Positions 54,043 through 62,924 of a stretch of DNA of 64,000 bases are shown here, in pieces; within the stretch, counting starts at the first letter, position 1, and every line of letters starts with the position of its first letter. The stretch covers positions 40,202 to 104,201 of the forward strand of contig NZ_JYON01000019.1 of NCBI RefSeq assembly GCF_000952155.1, in the 5' to 3' direction. The position numbers and the translations under genes are program-made. Source of the DNA: Aliterella atlantica CENA595 (GTDB lineage Bacteria > Cyanobacteriota > Cyanobacteriia > Cyanobacteriales > Chroococcidiopsidaceae). The notes beneath the pieces were generated by a model that did no database searches, was not told the DNA's origin, and saw only the letters and a list, made by a program, of their open reading frames with translations.

Positions 54043-54708
54043 ATGCCATCTTCTCGTACTACTCCCGCTCGTGAAATCGCCCGCGAACTTGCCTTGTTAG
54101 GCATTAGCCAGTTACCACAGTCAAAAGAAAAGATAGAAACGCAACAAATAGCCAGCTTATTACAAGCAGCAATCCGAACTTTGACAACAGAAGCCCAAGA
54201 CGCGCTAGCGACAGCAGCAGGAGAACTGCAACGCAGCAACGATCGCCTGTTAAGCAGCGAAACTCGCACAACAGATTTGGCAACAGCCAGAACCATGTTA
54301 GCAGAAGCGATCGAAACGACCCAAAGCGCGATCAACCGTTTGGGTGCAGCCGTACAAATGCCCCAGTGGATTCAAAGTACCGACGACAAGCCAGAAGTTC
54401 GCACCTACGCCATTCAAATTGTCAGTACAGTCAGCGCCAAACGCGACCAAATAGACGAAATTCTCAAAGACGCATTAGTAGATTGGCAAATAAATCGACT
54501 AGCAAGAATCGATCGCGATATTCTCAGAATTGCCGTAGCAGAAATATTCTTTCTTGGTATTCCCGATCGCGTCGCTATAGATGAAGCCGTAAAATTAGCA
54601 AAAAAATACAGCGAAGACGAAGGATTCAGATTCATTAATGGCGTAATGCGCCGAGTAACTGACCAAGCAAAAGTCTCAGTTGCTCCAGCCACAAGCAGCG
54701 ATAGTTAA
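54043..54708 (+). CDS. nusB: Transcription antitermination protein NusB
   Basis: NusB with NusE (S10) forms a complex that prevents premature termination in rRNA operons. The N-terminal PAREIARELALLGISQLP and the C-terminal core RIDRDILRIAVAEIFFLGIP, followed by EAVKLAKKYSEDEGFRFING, are diagnostic. At 221 residues it has the internal insertion usual for cyanobacteria (about residues 40-110). It lies between DUF502 and ftsY on the same strand, a common cyanobacterial order. Confidence 0.93.
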   Translation: MPSSRTTPAREIARELALLGISQLPQSKEKIETQQIASLLQAAIRTLTTEAQDALATAAGELQRSNDRLLSSETRTTDLATARTMLAEAIETTQSAINRLGAAVQMPQWIQSTDDKPEVRTYAIQIVSTVSAKRDQIDEILKDALVDWQINRLARIDRDILRIAVAEIFFLGIPDRVAIDEAVKLAKKYSEDEGFRFINGVMRRVTDQAKVSVAPATSSDS

Positions 54709-54863
54709 TTTCTTCCTTGCCTCAGCCTGCATCTCACCTAAAATAATAGAACTTGCACAAAACCTCTCTTAAACTTTAATTTTCCTTCGCGCTCTAAACG
54801 CTACACTTTGCAAACGATTCTTTGTGGTTCGTTTTTCCCATACCTCTACATAGTCAAAGTCCA

Positions 54864-56459
54864 ATGGTTTTTAACTGGTTCCGCCGACAATTTAGCGAGA
54901 AAGAAGAGTCTTCACAGGAGACAGAAACTACCTTACCAGAGGTAGAGTCGCCACCTGAAGTTATAGAATCTCCCGCAGAACCAAGCGACTCATCTCAAGC
55001 AGATACAGCCGCAGAATACTTGCAATGGGCTAAAGCTGCTTATCAAAACATTCAACAACAGGCAACAACAGCACCTCCAGAAGTTGCTGCAACTTCTGAA
55101 GAACCAGCAGATGAACCAGATGCCGAAACTCCGCCTAACCCAGCTACAGAAGTAGAACCAGTAGCAGACGAACCAGATGCGGAAGTTCATAGTACAGAGG
55201 TAGAATCAGCAGAAATAGACTCAGAAACATCTAGTACAGAGCTAGAATCAGCAGAAATTGACACTTCTGAGGCAGAACCAGAGGGAGAAATTGAAGCTAG
55301 CACGCCGTCTGAGGTAGAACCAGCAACCCCTGTACCATTTTGGGCGCAAGCAGAAGCAGATAGACAAGCAAGACTAGAAAGGCTCAAAGCAAGTGCGATC
55401 GCCGAACCAGAAGTAGAACAGCCCCAAGTTGCAGCACCAGCACTCCCAGAACTTGCCTTTGACGAAGGATTTTTGTGGTCTGCAGAAATTTTAGCCGCTC
55501 AAGGTCGTCGCCCAGAAGATGTTTCAGTAGAAGAAATTACTTGGCTCAAAAAACTCCGCCAAGGCTTAGATAAAACTCGCCGCAACCTAGTCAACCAGCT
55601 AAAAGCAATAGTAGGTCAAGGACCGCTCAATCAAGCGGCGGTTATAGAAATAGAATCATTGCTATTGCAAGCAGATGTAGGCGTAGAAGCAACAGATTTT
55701 ATTATTAATTCGCTGCAAAATAAGCTCAAACAAGAAGCATTACCAGCAGATGCAGCGATCGCCTATCTCAAGCAAATCCTCCGCGATATGCTCGATCGCC
55801 CTCTAGAATCATACTCACGAACTTTTGTCCCTGAAAAAGATAGCTTGAATATTTGGCTGATGACTGGTGTTAATGGTGCTGGAAAAACGACAACTATTGG
55901 CAAACTTGCTCATATTGCCCAAAAATCTGGCTATAAATGCTTAATTGGTGCGGCAGATACATTTAGAGCGGCGGCTGTCGAACAAGTAAAAATTTGGGGA
56001 GCAAGAAGCGGTATAGAAGTAGTCGCCAACCCAGGCAAAAATACAGATCCAGCAGCAGTAGTATTTGATGCGATCGCAGCGGCTCAATCGCGTTCTGTAG
56101 AATTACTGCTAGTAGATACAGCCGGAAGATTGCAAAATAAGAAAAACTTGATGGATGAATTAAGCAAAATTCGGCGCATTGTAGACAAAAAAGCCCCTGA
56201 GGCAAAAGTTGAATCGCTGTTAGTTTTGGATGCTACCCTCGGTCAAAATGGACTGAGACAAGCTGAAGTTTTTGCCGAAGCAGCACAATTGAGTGGTGTT
56301 GTATTAACAAAACTAGATGGTACGGCTAAAGGTGGCGTGGCTTTAGCTGTAGTCCAACAGTTAGGATTACCAATTCGCTTTATTGGTGCAGGTGAAGGCA
56401 TTGAAGATTTGCGCCCGTTTTCTAGCTACGAATTTGTTGAAGCACTATTGAGTAGTTAA
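54864..56459 (+). CDS. ftsY: Signal recognition particle receptor FtsY
   Basis: FtsY is the SRP receptor GTPase that delivers ribosomes to the membrane. From the ATG at 54864 (MVFNWFRRQFSEKEESS) the protein has 531 residues. An acidic, repetitive A domain (about 1-200) contains two near-identical units, TEVESAEIDSET and TELESAEIDTSE. The N domain follows, then the G domain with GVNGAGKTT (335-343), DTAGRLQNKKNLMDEL and TKLDGTAKGG. An in-frame ATG at 54822 would add 14 hydrophobic residues and seems less likely. The gene follows nusB by 155 bases. Confidence 0.95.
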   Translation: MVFNWFRRQFSEKEESSQETETTLPEVESPPEVIESPAEPSDSSQADTAAEYLQWAKAAYQNIQQQATTAPPEVAATSEEPADEPDAETPPNPATEVEPVADEPDAEVHSTEVESAEIDSETSSTELESAEIDTSEAEPEGEIEASTPSEVEPATPVPFWAQAEADRQARLERLKASAIAEPEVEQPQVAAPALPELAFDEGFLWSAEILAAQGRRPEDVSVEEITWLKKLRQGLDKTRRNLVNQLKAIVGQGPLNQAAVIEIESLLLQADVGVEATDFIINSLQNKLKQEALPADAAIAYLKQILRDMLDRPLESYSRTFVPEKDSLNIWLMTGVNGAGKTTTIGKLAHIAQKSGYKCLIGAADTFRAAAVEQVKIWGARSGIEVVANPGKNTDPAAVVFDAIAAAQSRSVELLLVDTAGRLQNKKNLMDELSKIRRIVDKKAPEAKVESLLVLDATLGQNGLRQAEVFAEAAQLSGVVLTKLDGTAKGGVALAVVQQLGLPIRFIGAGEGIEDLRPFSSYEFVEALLSS

Positions 56460-56766
56460 GTAAGGAAAGCTGTAGGGGTGCAATGCTTTGCGCCCATTTA
56501 GAATCATAGTTTGTTATAGGCAGGCAAAATTCTCGTAAGAATTTACAAAAAATTTATAGCTTTTTCCTGAGAATTTGGTAGCATACGCAGGTGCTAACCT
56601 AAATAGTTCTATTTGGGTAGGGCAACATCTCATATATATAGATATATTTAGGCAGCGATATAAGTAACTTTTGAGTTAAGATAATCCAACTCTAAATTCA
56701 GAAAATTTTGCATAGCGCGATCGCGTTCTAGCGCTAAATCAATCTTGCCAAATGGAATAAACGCTT
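56460..56766. other. Intergenic region after ftsY
   Basis: This 307-base gap holds an imperfect hairpin, CTAACCTAAATAG (56594-56606) with CTATTTGGGTAG (56609-56620), and a HIP1-like GCGATCGCG near 56717. No ORF or clear promoter was seen. The hairpin could belong to a small RNA or to the 3' end of ftsY. Confidence 0.3.
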
Positions 56767-58152
56767 GTGCCTGTGCCTCAACCGCCCTCTCAACCTACTG
56801 ACCGTAGTAATGCTACTACAGATATTAATCCAGTCTTGGCGCTCAAAGAACTGGTGGCGCGTCTGCATCGAGAACAGCACAAGATTCAGGACTTATTAAG
56901 CTCTTTAGGATTTGCCCTAAGAAGCTTTAACAACCTCAACCAGTTTTTAGAATTGATTCCGCTGATGGCAACACGGGTGACAGATGCCGATGGCGGAGCG
57001 CTAATTTTATATAAACCCAACGGGCAAGTTCGCTTAGAAAGATTGCACTGCCAAGATAGCAGCCAACAAAAAATCATTCGCAAGGCACTAGAAGCAGCAA
57101 CAAGCGCGATCGCCGCTTCCTTAACTGCAGCGCAATTAGTCCCAGCAACAGCAACTATAGATGCTCAAATTAGCAATCATCTGGGCGCAAACGTGCAACT
57201 ATTTGGCACTCCCGTGTTAGTGAGACACGTCGAAAGAGGGCGATTGTACGTTTTTAGCGGCAATCGTGACTACACGTGGACGGAAGAAAGACAAAAGCTA
57301 GTGCGTTTGGTTGCCGATCAAACTGCTGTAGCAATTGAAAATGACGAACTAACAGTAGAACTGCGGAAAAAAGAACGCCTAGATCGGGAATTAGAAATTG
57401 GCGCAGAAATTCAACTGCAACTTTTACCTCGCCAATGCCCGAATATTCCTGGCGTATCGCTGGCAGCATTTTGTCAACCAGCAAATCGTGTAGGTGGCGA
57501 TTACTACGACTTTATTCCTACCAACGAGGATGCGCTCAAACCAAAAGCGATCGCACCTGTATCTACTCGCTGGGCGTTAGTTATTGGCGATGTCATGGGT
57601 AAAGGCGTTCCCGCAGGGCTAATTATGACAATGACGCGGGGAATGCTACGTGGTGAAGTATTAAACGGTCACTCGCCAGCGCGAATTTTGCAACACTTAA
57701 ATCGGGTAATGTACGCCGATTTAGAAAATTCTCATCGATTTGTGACGCTATTTTGCTCCGAATACGATGCCCAAACCAAGATTTTGACGTATAGCAATGC
57801 CGCCCACAATCCCCCTTTGTTGTGGCAAGCTGCAACTAACACTATTAAACGCCTCGATACATTGGGAATGTTAATCGGGCTAGATACTCACAATCAATAC
57901 GAAAACTCTCACATCCAGTTAGCATCTGGAGACACGATTATTTACTATACCGACGGGCTAACTGATGCAGCCAATCAAAGCGGCGATCGCTTTGACGAAG
58001 AAAACCTCATCCGCGCTTTCCAATGGGCTTGCAAGCGTTCCTTATCACCGCAGTTAATTCTAGAATATTTGTTCGATAAAGTCCGTCAATTCATGGGTTC
58101 AGCAAGTCAAAATGCCGATGACATGACCCTAGTCATAATGCAAATCCAGTAG
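56767..58152 (+). CDS. GAF domain plus SpoIIE-type PP2C phosphatase
   Basis: This 461-residue cytosolic protein has a GAF domain at about 50-195 and a PP2C/SpoIIE domain at about 220-460. The phosphatase has its metal-binding Asp residues in GGDYYDF, VIGDVMGKGVPAGL and YYTDGLTDAAN, and ends with the DDMTLVIM motif. Such RsbU-like enzymes dephosphorylate anti-anti-sigma (STAS) proteins in partner-switch signalling. No STAS or kinase gene is adjacent. It is convergent with the response-regulator/flavoprotein gene across an inverted repeat. The start has GTG at 56767. Confidence 0.88.
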   Translation: MPVPQPPSQPTDRSNATTDINPVLALKELVARLHREQHKIQDLLSSLGFALRSFNNLNQFLELIPLMATRVTDADGGALILYKPNGQVRLERLHCQDSSQQKIIRKALEAATSAIAASLTAAQLVPATATIDAQISNHLGANVQLFGTPVLVRHVERGRLYVFSGNRDYTWTEERQKLVRLVADQTAVAIENDELTVELRKKERLDRELEIGAEIQLQLLPRQCPNIPGVSLAAFCQPANRVGGDYYDFIPTNEDALKPKAIAPVSTRWALVIGDVMGKGVPAGLIMTMTRGMLRGEVLNGHSPARILQHLNRVMYADLENSHRFVTLFCSEYDAQTKILTYSNAAHNPPLLWQAATNTIKRLDTLGMLIGLDTHNQYENSHIQLASGDTIIYYTDGLTDAANQSGDRFDEENLIRAFQWACKRSLSPQLILEYLFDKVRQFMGSASQNADDMTLVIMQIQ

Positions 58153-58161
58153 AGACTTTTA

Positions 58162-58336
58162 CAGTGACCAGTAACCAGTGACCAGTGACCAGTTAAGAAA
58201 CAGTAGCTAGCTACTGTAAATTGTCCGAGCTACTAACTATTTCCTTATCAGCAGTTCTTATTCATCAGCTACTTAAATAAAGGTATTTTCCTATTTCTCT
58301 TCTACCTGGTCACTGATTACTGGTCACTGGTCACTG
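58162..58336. repeat. Inverted arrays of a CAGTGAC heptamer
   Basis: The left arm (58162-58193) is about four and a half units of CAGTGAC/CAGTAAC. The right arm (58306-58336) is its near reverse complement, made of the same heptamer. The two face each other across about 112 bases between convergent genes. The right arm touches the stop of the flavoprotein gene. It resembles the short tandemly repeated sequences of cyanobacteria and could fold as a long imperfect hairpin. Confidence 0.65.
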
Positions 58337-60001
58337 TTACAGTACCTTGCTCAAATATTGATGCACAAACTGAACGCAAATCGAACCTTCACCTACTCCT
58401 GAAGCAACGCGCTTGACTGAATTATGCCTAACATCGCCAACAGCAAAGATTCCTGGGATATTTGTTTCCAACAAAAACGGATCTCGCTCCAGCTTCCAAC
58501 CTTGCGGACGGCGATCGCCATGTTTCAAATCCTGTCCTGTTAAAATAAAGCCGCGATCGTCTCTTTCAATAACGCCATCTAGCCATTCGGTACGGGGAGT
58601 TGCCCCAATAAAGATAAATAGCGAAGTTGCTTTTACTGTTTGAGTTTCGCCAGTTATCGCATCGGCAATAACAATTGCTTCTAAACTATTTTCCCCTTTC
58701 GCTTCAACTACACTTGAATGTACCTTGACTTGAATATTAGGCGTACTTTCAATTTGGTCAATGAGGTACTGAGACATACTTTTTGTCAAAGAGTCGCCGC
58801 GCACCAACATAATTACTTGACGGGCATATTTAGCAAAATACATTGCTGCTTGTCCGGCTGAATTTGCCCCGCCCACAATATATACATCTTCACCTTGACA
58901 AGAAATTGCTTCTGTTTGCGCCGCACCGTAATAAACACCCGCCCCAGTAAACTTTTCCAATCCTGGCACGTTTAACCGTCGCCACGATACACCCAGGGCT
59001 AAAATCAGCGCGTGACAACTAATTTCGCTGCCATCTGCTAGCTGCACAAACCGATAGGGATCTTCAACGCGGATGCCTGTTACTTCTTGCGGGGTGAGAA
59101 TTTCTACCCCAAATCGCCTAGCTTGCGTTACCGCCCGCCGCGCTAAGTCACTACCACTTAAACCGACAGGAAAGCCTAAATAGTTCTCAATCCGCGAACT
59201 CGTCCCTGCTTGTCCGCCTGGGGCTTCGCGTTCGATCATGACCGTATCTAACCCCTCAGAAGCACCGTAAACGGCGGCAGCTAAACCCGCAGGACCGCCA
59301 CCAACGATTATTAGGTCATAAAAGGGATTGCCCGCTTGAGTTTGCAGACCAATCTTTTCGGCAACTTGGATATTTGTCGGTTGCAGCAGGCTGACACCAT
59401 CGGGAAATAAAACTAGCGGTAATTGCAGGCGATCGCAATCAGCATACTCTACTAACTTTTGCGCTTCTGATGATGATTCGATATCTAACCATTCATAAGG
59501 TACTTGATTGCGGGCTAAGAAGTCTTTGATATCGTGGGATTGAGGCGACCACCGATTGCCAATTACGCGGATACCTTCAAATGGCGGATGAAAACTCGCT
59601 TGCCAGTCGTCTAACAAGTCATTGAGAACGGGGTATAAGCGCTCCTCTGGGGGGTCCCAAGGCTTCATTAAGTAGTAATCGATCTTTGTGGTGTTGATGG
59701 CTCTAATTGCTGCATCTGTGTCCGCGTAGGCTGTGAGCAAAGCACGTTTGGTATCGGGGTATAGTTCTAGCGCTTGTTCGAGAAACTCTACTCCTGACAT
59801 TTGCGGCATTCTTTGATCTACTAGAAATAGCGCTACTGTTTGGTTGCGGAGTTTAACTTGTTCTAGTGCTTCCAAGGCAGTTGCGCCTGATTCAGCACGC
59901 AGTACGCGAAAGCGATCGCCATATTCTTTTTGCAAGTCACGGGCGATCGCTCTCAAAACTTCAGGATCGTCGTCAACGGTCATAATTACAGGTTTAGCCA
60001 T
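58337..60001 (-). CDS. Response regulator fused to a thioredoxin reductase-like flavoprotein
   Basis: The 554 residues combine three parts. A receiver domain (about 1-130) has acidic Asp10-12, phospho-acceptor Asp62 in LVDQRMPQMSG and Lys113. A glutaredoxin-like segment (about 142-220) has SPQSH where a CxxC would be. An FAD/NAD(P)-binding oxidoreductase (about 228-554) has GGGPAGL and VYIVGGANSAGQ. The second redox site, normally CATC in thioredoxin reductase, reads GVYYGAAQTEA, so dithiol reduction is unlikely. The flavoprotein may be a phosphorylation-controlled redox or peroxide enzyme. It is conserved in cyanobacteria and divergent from the DCC gene. Confidence 0.9.
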   Translation of the reverse strand: MAKPVIMTVDDDPEVLRAIARDLQKEYGDRFRVLRAESGATALEALEQVKLRNQTVALFLVDQRMPQMSGVEFLEQALELYPDTKRALLTAYADTDAAIRAINTTKIDYYLMKPWDPPEERLYPVLNDLLDDWQASFHPPFEGIRVIGNRWSPQSHDIKDFLARNQVPYEWLDIESSSEAQKLVEYADCDRLQLPLVLFPDGVSLLQPTNIQVAEKIGLQTQAGNPFYDLIIVGGGPAGLAAAVYGASEGLDTVMIEREAPGGQAGTSSRIENYLGFPVGLSGSDLARRAVTQARRFGVEILTPQEVTGIRVEDPYRFVQLADGSEISCHALILALGVSWRRLNVPGLEKFTGAGVYYGAAQTEAISCQGEDVYIVGGANSAGQAAMYFAKYARQVIMLVRGDSLTKSMSQYLIDQIESTPNIQVKVHSSVVEAKGENSLEAIVIADAITGETQTVKATSLFIFIGATPRTEWLDGVIERDDRGFILTGQDLKHGDRRPQGWKLERDPFLLETNIPGIFAVGDVRHNSVKRVASGVGEGSICVQFVHQYLSKVL

Positions 60002-60121
60002 AGTGACCCTTATACTTGATTGGAGATGCTTTTGCTCGCTGTTGGCATTTCAGGTATTCTTACCCGAAAGTCATAAATTAACTTACTAGAATAAAAATAA
60101 CTTGTAATCTTTGTTAATTTT

Positions 60122-60529
60122 ATGACCTACTACGTCATCTATGACGGTAACTGCAATCTTTGTACTTCGCTGGTACAAGTTTTAGAAACTCTAGATCGAG
60201 GGAACTTGTTTCAATACGCGCCCATGCAGGATGAAGCAACGATCGAGCAATGGGGAATTACATCCGATGATTGCCAATTGGGGATGATTTTGATTGATGC
60301 TGATGCCCCAGAACGTAGATGGCAAGGTAGTGCTGCGGCTGAGGAGATTGGGCGATTGTTACCTTTGGGGGAAGTGTTTGTGACTGCTTATCGATCGCTT
60401 CCAGGCTTGAAATGGGCAGGCGATCGCGTTTACGAACAAATTCGCGATAACCGTTATAGCTGGTTTGGCAAGCGTTCTAGCACTTATCAAACAGCTTATG
60501 CTGCGTCTTGCAATTGCAATAAGGTTTGA
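60122..60529 (+). CDS. DCC family thiol-disulfide oxidoreductase-like protein
   Basis: The 135-residue protein begins MTYYVIYDGNCNLCTSLVQ and carries the DCC motif with a CNLC pair near residues 11-14, a thioredoxin-like fold. YAPMQDEATIEQWGI and the ending ADRYSWF-like NRYSWFGKRSS are typical of the family. Members are proposed to reduce or oxidise disulfides. A C-terminal CNCN pair is additional. It is divergent from the flavoprotein gene by 120 bases, so the two redox genes may share a control region. The stop is one base from the next gene's end. Confidence 0.85.
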   Translation: MTYYVIYDGNCNLCTSLVQVLETLDRGNLFQYAPMQDEATIEQWGITSDDCQLGMILIDADAPERRWQGSAAAEEIGRLLPLGEVFVTAYRSLPGLKWAGDRVYEQIRDNRYSWFGKRSSTYQTAYAASCNCNKV

Positions 60530-60530
60530 T

Positions 60531-60950
60531 TTAGGTGTTGAAAATTTCCATAATTTGGCGGCAAAACTGTTTTAACTTTTCGCTAGCTTCTGCTTGAGGT
60601 TGAGTTTCGCCTTCACACTGCCAATTTTCGATTGTCGAGAGTCGCCATTGTTTACCGCGATGATCGAAGCCAGCAGCTTCCACACCGATGCAAGTGCGAT
60701 CGCCGCTTAGTGGATCTTGGTGGAAGCGAATTTGAATTAGGATGCTGCGACTTTGGAACGATTTACTTCTCCCAGGAAAGTGAAAACCAATATCAATCGA
60801 GTCAGGATCGACTAATTCCCTAGTTTCAGGATCGTTTTGCCAAGGTTTGAGATCCGATTTAATTTCGGGAAACTCGTTTTTGAATAAATTTACTACGGCG
60901 GCGATCGCACTTACCAATTCCAGGTTAGTTGCTTGTTCAGATGCATTCAC
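60531..60950 (-). CDS. Conserved hypothetical protein, 139 residues
   Basis: The protein begins MNASEQATNLELVSAIAAVV and is a soluble alpha/beta protein with the segments DIGFHFPGRSKSFQSRSILI and GVEAAGFDHRGKQWRLSTI. It ends with a helix EKLKQFCRQIMEIFN. I recognise it only as a conserved cyanobacterial hypothetical. It is convergent with the DCC gene, with one base between the stops. Confidence 0.65.
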   Translation of the reverse strand: MNASEQATNLELVSAIAAVVNLFKNEFPEIKSDLKPWQNDPETRELVDPDSIDIGFHFPGRSKSFQSRSILIQIRFHQDPLSGDRTCIGVEAAGFDHRGKQWRLSTIENWQCEGETQPQAEASEKLKQFCRQIMEIFNT

Positions 60951-61190
60951 GAGATCGGACGCTCCTGTATGGTACGCGCAGATAAAATAAACTGCTATAA
61001 AGCTTGCTGTTATTGTGTTTAGCTTATCAAATCTCTAACTGTATTTGGTATTTAAATAAGCATTTATGCTGAAAAAATTGTAGCTGGCGATCGCCAAGAT
61101 ATCAGATCGATTGTTTCTGCCCTTGTTTGCGCGATCGCGTCCGGTGGCGATCTAAAATAACACTGTTGGTTAACAAATAAAAATTAGGTT

Positions 61191-61658
61191 ATGGTGCGTT
61201 CTCGGTCGATTCTGTCATTGATTCTGGCAATTGTGGCAGTATTCCTTGTTAGTTGTGGTGGTCCTACAGCAGCTAAATTACCTCAGACATATACTCCAGT
61301 ACAAATCGAGCAAATTCAAGAGTATCTACCCGATCTCGTGTCTTTACGCAATCGCATGAGTGAAGTTCCTATTTTGATTCAAAGACGCGATTGGATTGGC
61401 GTGCGGAATTTTATTCACGGACCTTTAGGCGAATTGCGGTTAAAGATGACTTATATAACTCGCAACTTGCTTCCTTCGCAGCAAAAAGCAGCAAGAGATG
61501 TTACGCGGCAATTGTTTGACGATTTAGTCAAAGTAGAGCAAGCAATTGAAGAAAACAATACTCAAGGAGCAGTACGCAGTTATCAAGCAACATTAGCAGA
61601 TATCAATAAGTTCCTAGAGTTAGTTCCTCAAGAAGCGCAATCAGCAGCAGAGGAGTAA
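61191..61658 (+). CDS. psbQ: Photosystem II protein PsbQ (CyanoQ)
   Basis: CyanoQ is a lumenal lipoprotein that stabilises the oxygen-evolving complex and the PSII dimer. The 155-residue precursor has a lipoprotein signal with the box LVSC (Cys22). The mature protein is a four-helix bundle with LVSLRNRMSEVPILIQRRDW and NFIHGPLGELRLKMTYITRN, matching CyanoQ. Its presence marks the organism as a cyanobacterium. No operon partner is obvious. Confidence 0.93.
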   Translation: MVRSRSILSLILAIVAVFLVSCGGPTAAKLPQTYTPVQIEQIQEYLPDLVSLRNRMSEVPILIQRRDWIGVRNFIHGPLGELRLKMTYITRNLLPSQQKAARDVTRQLFDDLVKVEQAIEENNTQGAVRSYQATLADINKFLELVPQEAQSAAEE

Positions 61659-61665
61659 CACAGTA

Positions 61666-61735
61666 GTTTTGAGTTTTGAGTTTTGAGTTTTGAGTTGATT
61701 AGACTTAGAACTTAGAATTTAAAACTTAAAACTAT
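61666..61735. repeat. TTTTGAG heptamer tandem repeat and AT-rich companion
   Basis: About four units of TTTTGAG follow each other at 61666-61693. A partly complementary stretch with CTTAGAACTTAGAATTTAAAACTTAAAAC follows up to 61735. It is another short heptamer array of the kind seen at 23165 and 58162, with a different unit. It may act as a hairpin after psbQ. Confidence 0.55.
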
Positions 61736-61740
61736 TTTTT

Positions 61741-62859
61741 ATGAGTAATGTAGTTATCATTGGCTGCGGTATCGTAGGGGCGGCGATCGCTTACGAACTG
61801 AGTCAAGTTCCTGGACTTAATATTACAGTTATAGATCGGCAAGCTCCAGCACAAGGTTCTACAGGAGCCGCTTTAGGTGTCTTGATGGGTGCGATTAGCC
61901 ATAAAATTAAAGGTAGAGCGTGGCAAATGCGCTCTAGCAGCATCCAACGCTATCAAAGTCTGATTCCAGAATTAGAGGCATTGACAGGGCGCAAAATTCC
62001 TTGCAATCGTCAGGGAATTGTCATGCTTTGCTCAAAGGAAGAAGATTTAAGTAAGTGGGAAAATTTAGTAAGAATTCGTGCGTCTCAAGGCTGGCAGTTA
62101 GAAATTTGGGATAAAGCTACATTACAATCTCATTGCCCGCAACTAGATTGTCAAAATATTCCCGCAGCAGTTTACTCACCTCAAGATTTACAAGTTGATC
62201 CTGTAGCCTTGACTTTAGCTTTGGTAGATGCTGCCAAGCAAAGAGGGGTGGCTTTTCATTTTGGGGCAAATGTTAGCAACTATAAGTTAAAAACTCCCTC
62301 TAGCGTTGAGCAAGTACAAATTAGTGGTAGTAACGGGCATTCTTTAGCTGTAGATTGGTTAGTAGTAGCTGCTGGACTTGGTTCGCTGCAAGCTTTACCT
62401 TCAAGGCTACAGCCACCTAAACTTGATGTTCGACCTGTTTTGGGTCAAGCAATACAAATACGTTTACCTGATAGTTTGGGCGATCGCAATTTTCAACCTG
62501 TAATTACTGGTAATGATGTGCATATAGTGCCTTGCGTAACTAGGAATATGCCTATAACTGATTACTGGATTGGTGCAACGGTAGAATTTTCCCAAGGACA
62601 AGCGGATATTGTTGCAGATGCAGTCAAACTTGAGGAAGTAAGGCAAAGTGCGATCGCTTTTTGTCCAGATTTAGCCGCAGGTAATATTATTAAAGCTTGG
62701 TCGGGGTTGCGCCCTCGTCCTGAAGCACGTCCAGCGCCGATTATTGAGCCACTGACGGGGTTTAGCAACGTATTACTAGCTACAGGTCATTATCGTAACG
62801 GCGTGTTGTTAGCGCCTGCTACAGCGCAAACGATCCGGCAGATGATTTTGCCTAGCTAA
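61741..62859 (+). CDS. FAD-dependent amino acid oxidase-like protein (DAO family)
   Basis: This 372-residue flavoprotein has the dinucleotide-binding N-terminus VVIIGCGIVGAAIAYELSQ and SAIQ-type substrate segments, including GSTGAALGVLMGAIS and IQRYQSLIPELEAL. The C-terminus has the second FAD site WSGLRPRPEARPAPIIEPLT and TGHYRNGVLLAPATAQTI. This is the pattern of glycine/D-amino acid oxidases such as ThiO, which makes iminoglycine for thiamine. The specific substrate is not certain. It lies 82 bases after psbQ. Confidence 0.87.
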   Translation: MSNVVIIGCGIVGAAIAYELSQVPGLNITVIDRQAPAQGSTGAALGVLMGAISHKIKGRAWQMRSSSIQRYQSLIPELEALTGRKIPCNRQGIVMLCSKEEDLSKWENLVRIRASQGWQLEIWDKATLQSHCPQLDCQNIPAAVYSPQDLQVDPVALTLALVDAAKQRGVAFHFGANVSNYKLKTPSSVEQVQISGSNGHSLAVDWLVVAAGLGSLQALPSRLQPPKLDVRPVLGQAIQIRLPDSLGDRNFQPVITGNDVHIVPCVTRNMPITDYWIGATVEFSQGQADIVADAVKLEEVRQSAIAFCPDLAAGNIIKAWSGLRPRPEARPAPIIEPLTGFSNVLLATGHYRNGVLLAPATAQTIRQMILPS

Positions 62860-62924
62860 GAAATATTGGTTTATGTGTACTTTCACGAGAAGATTTTAAA
62901 TTAATAATATCTGCAGTCAAAGAA

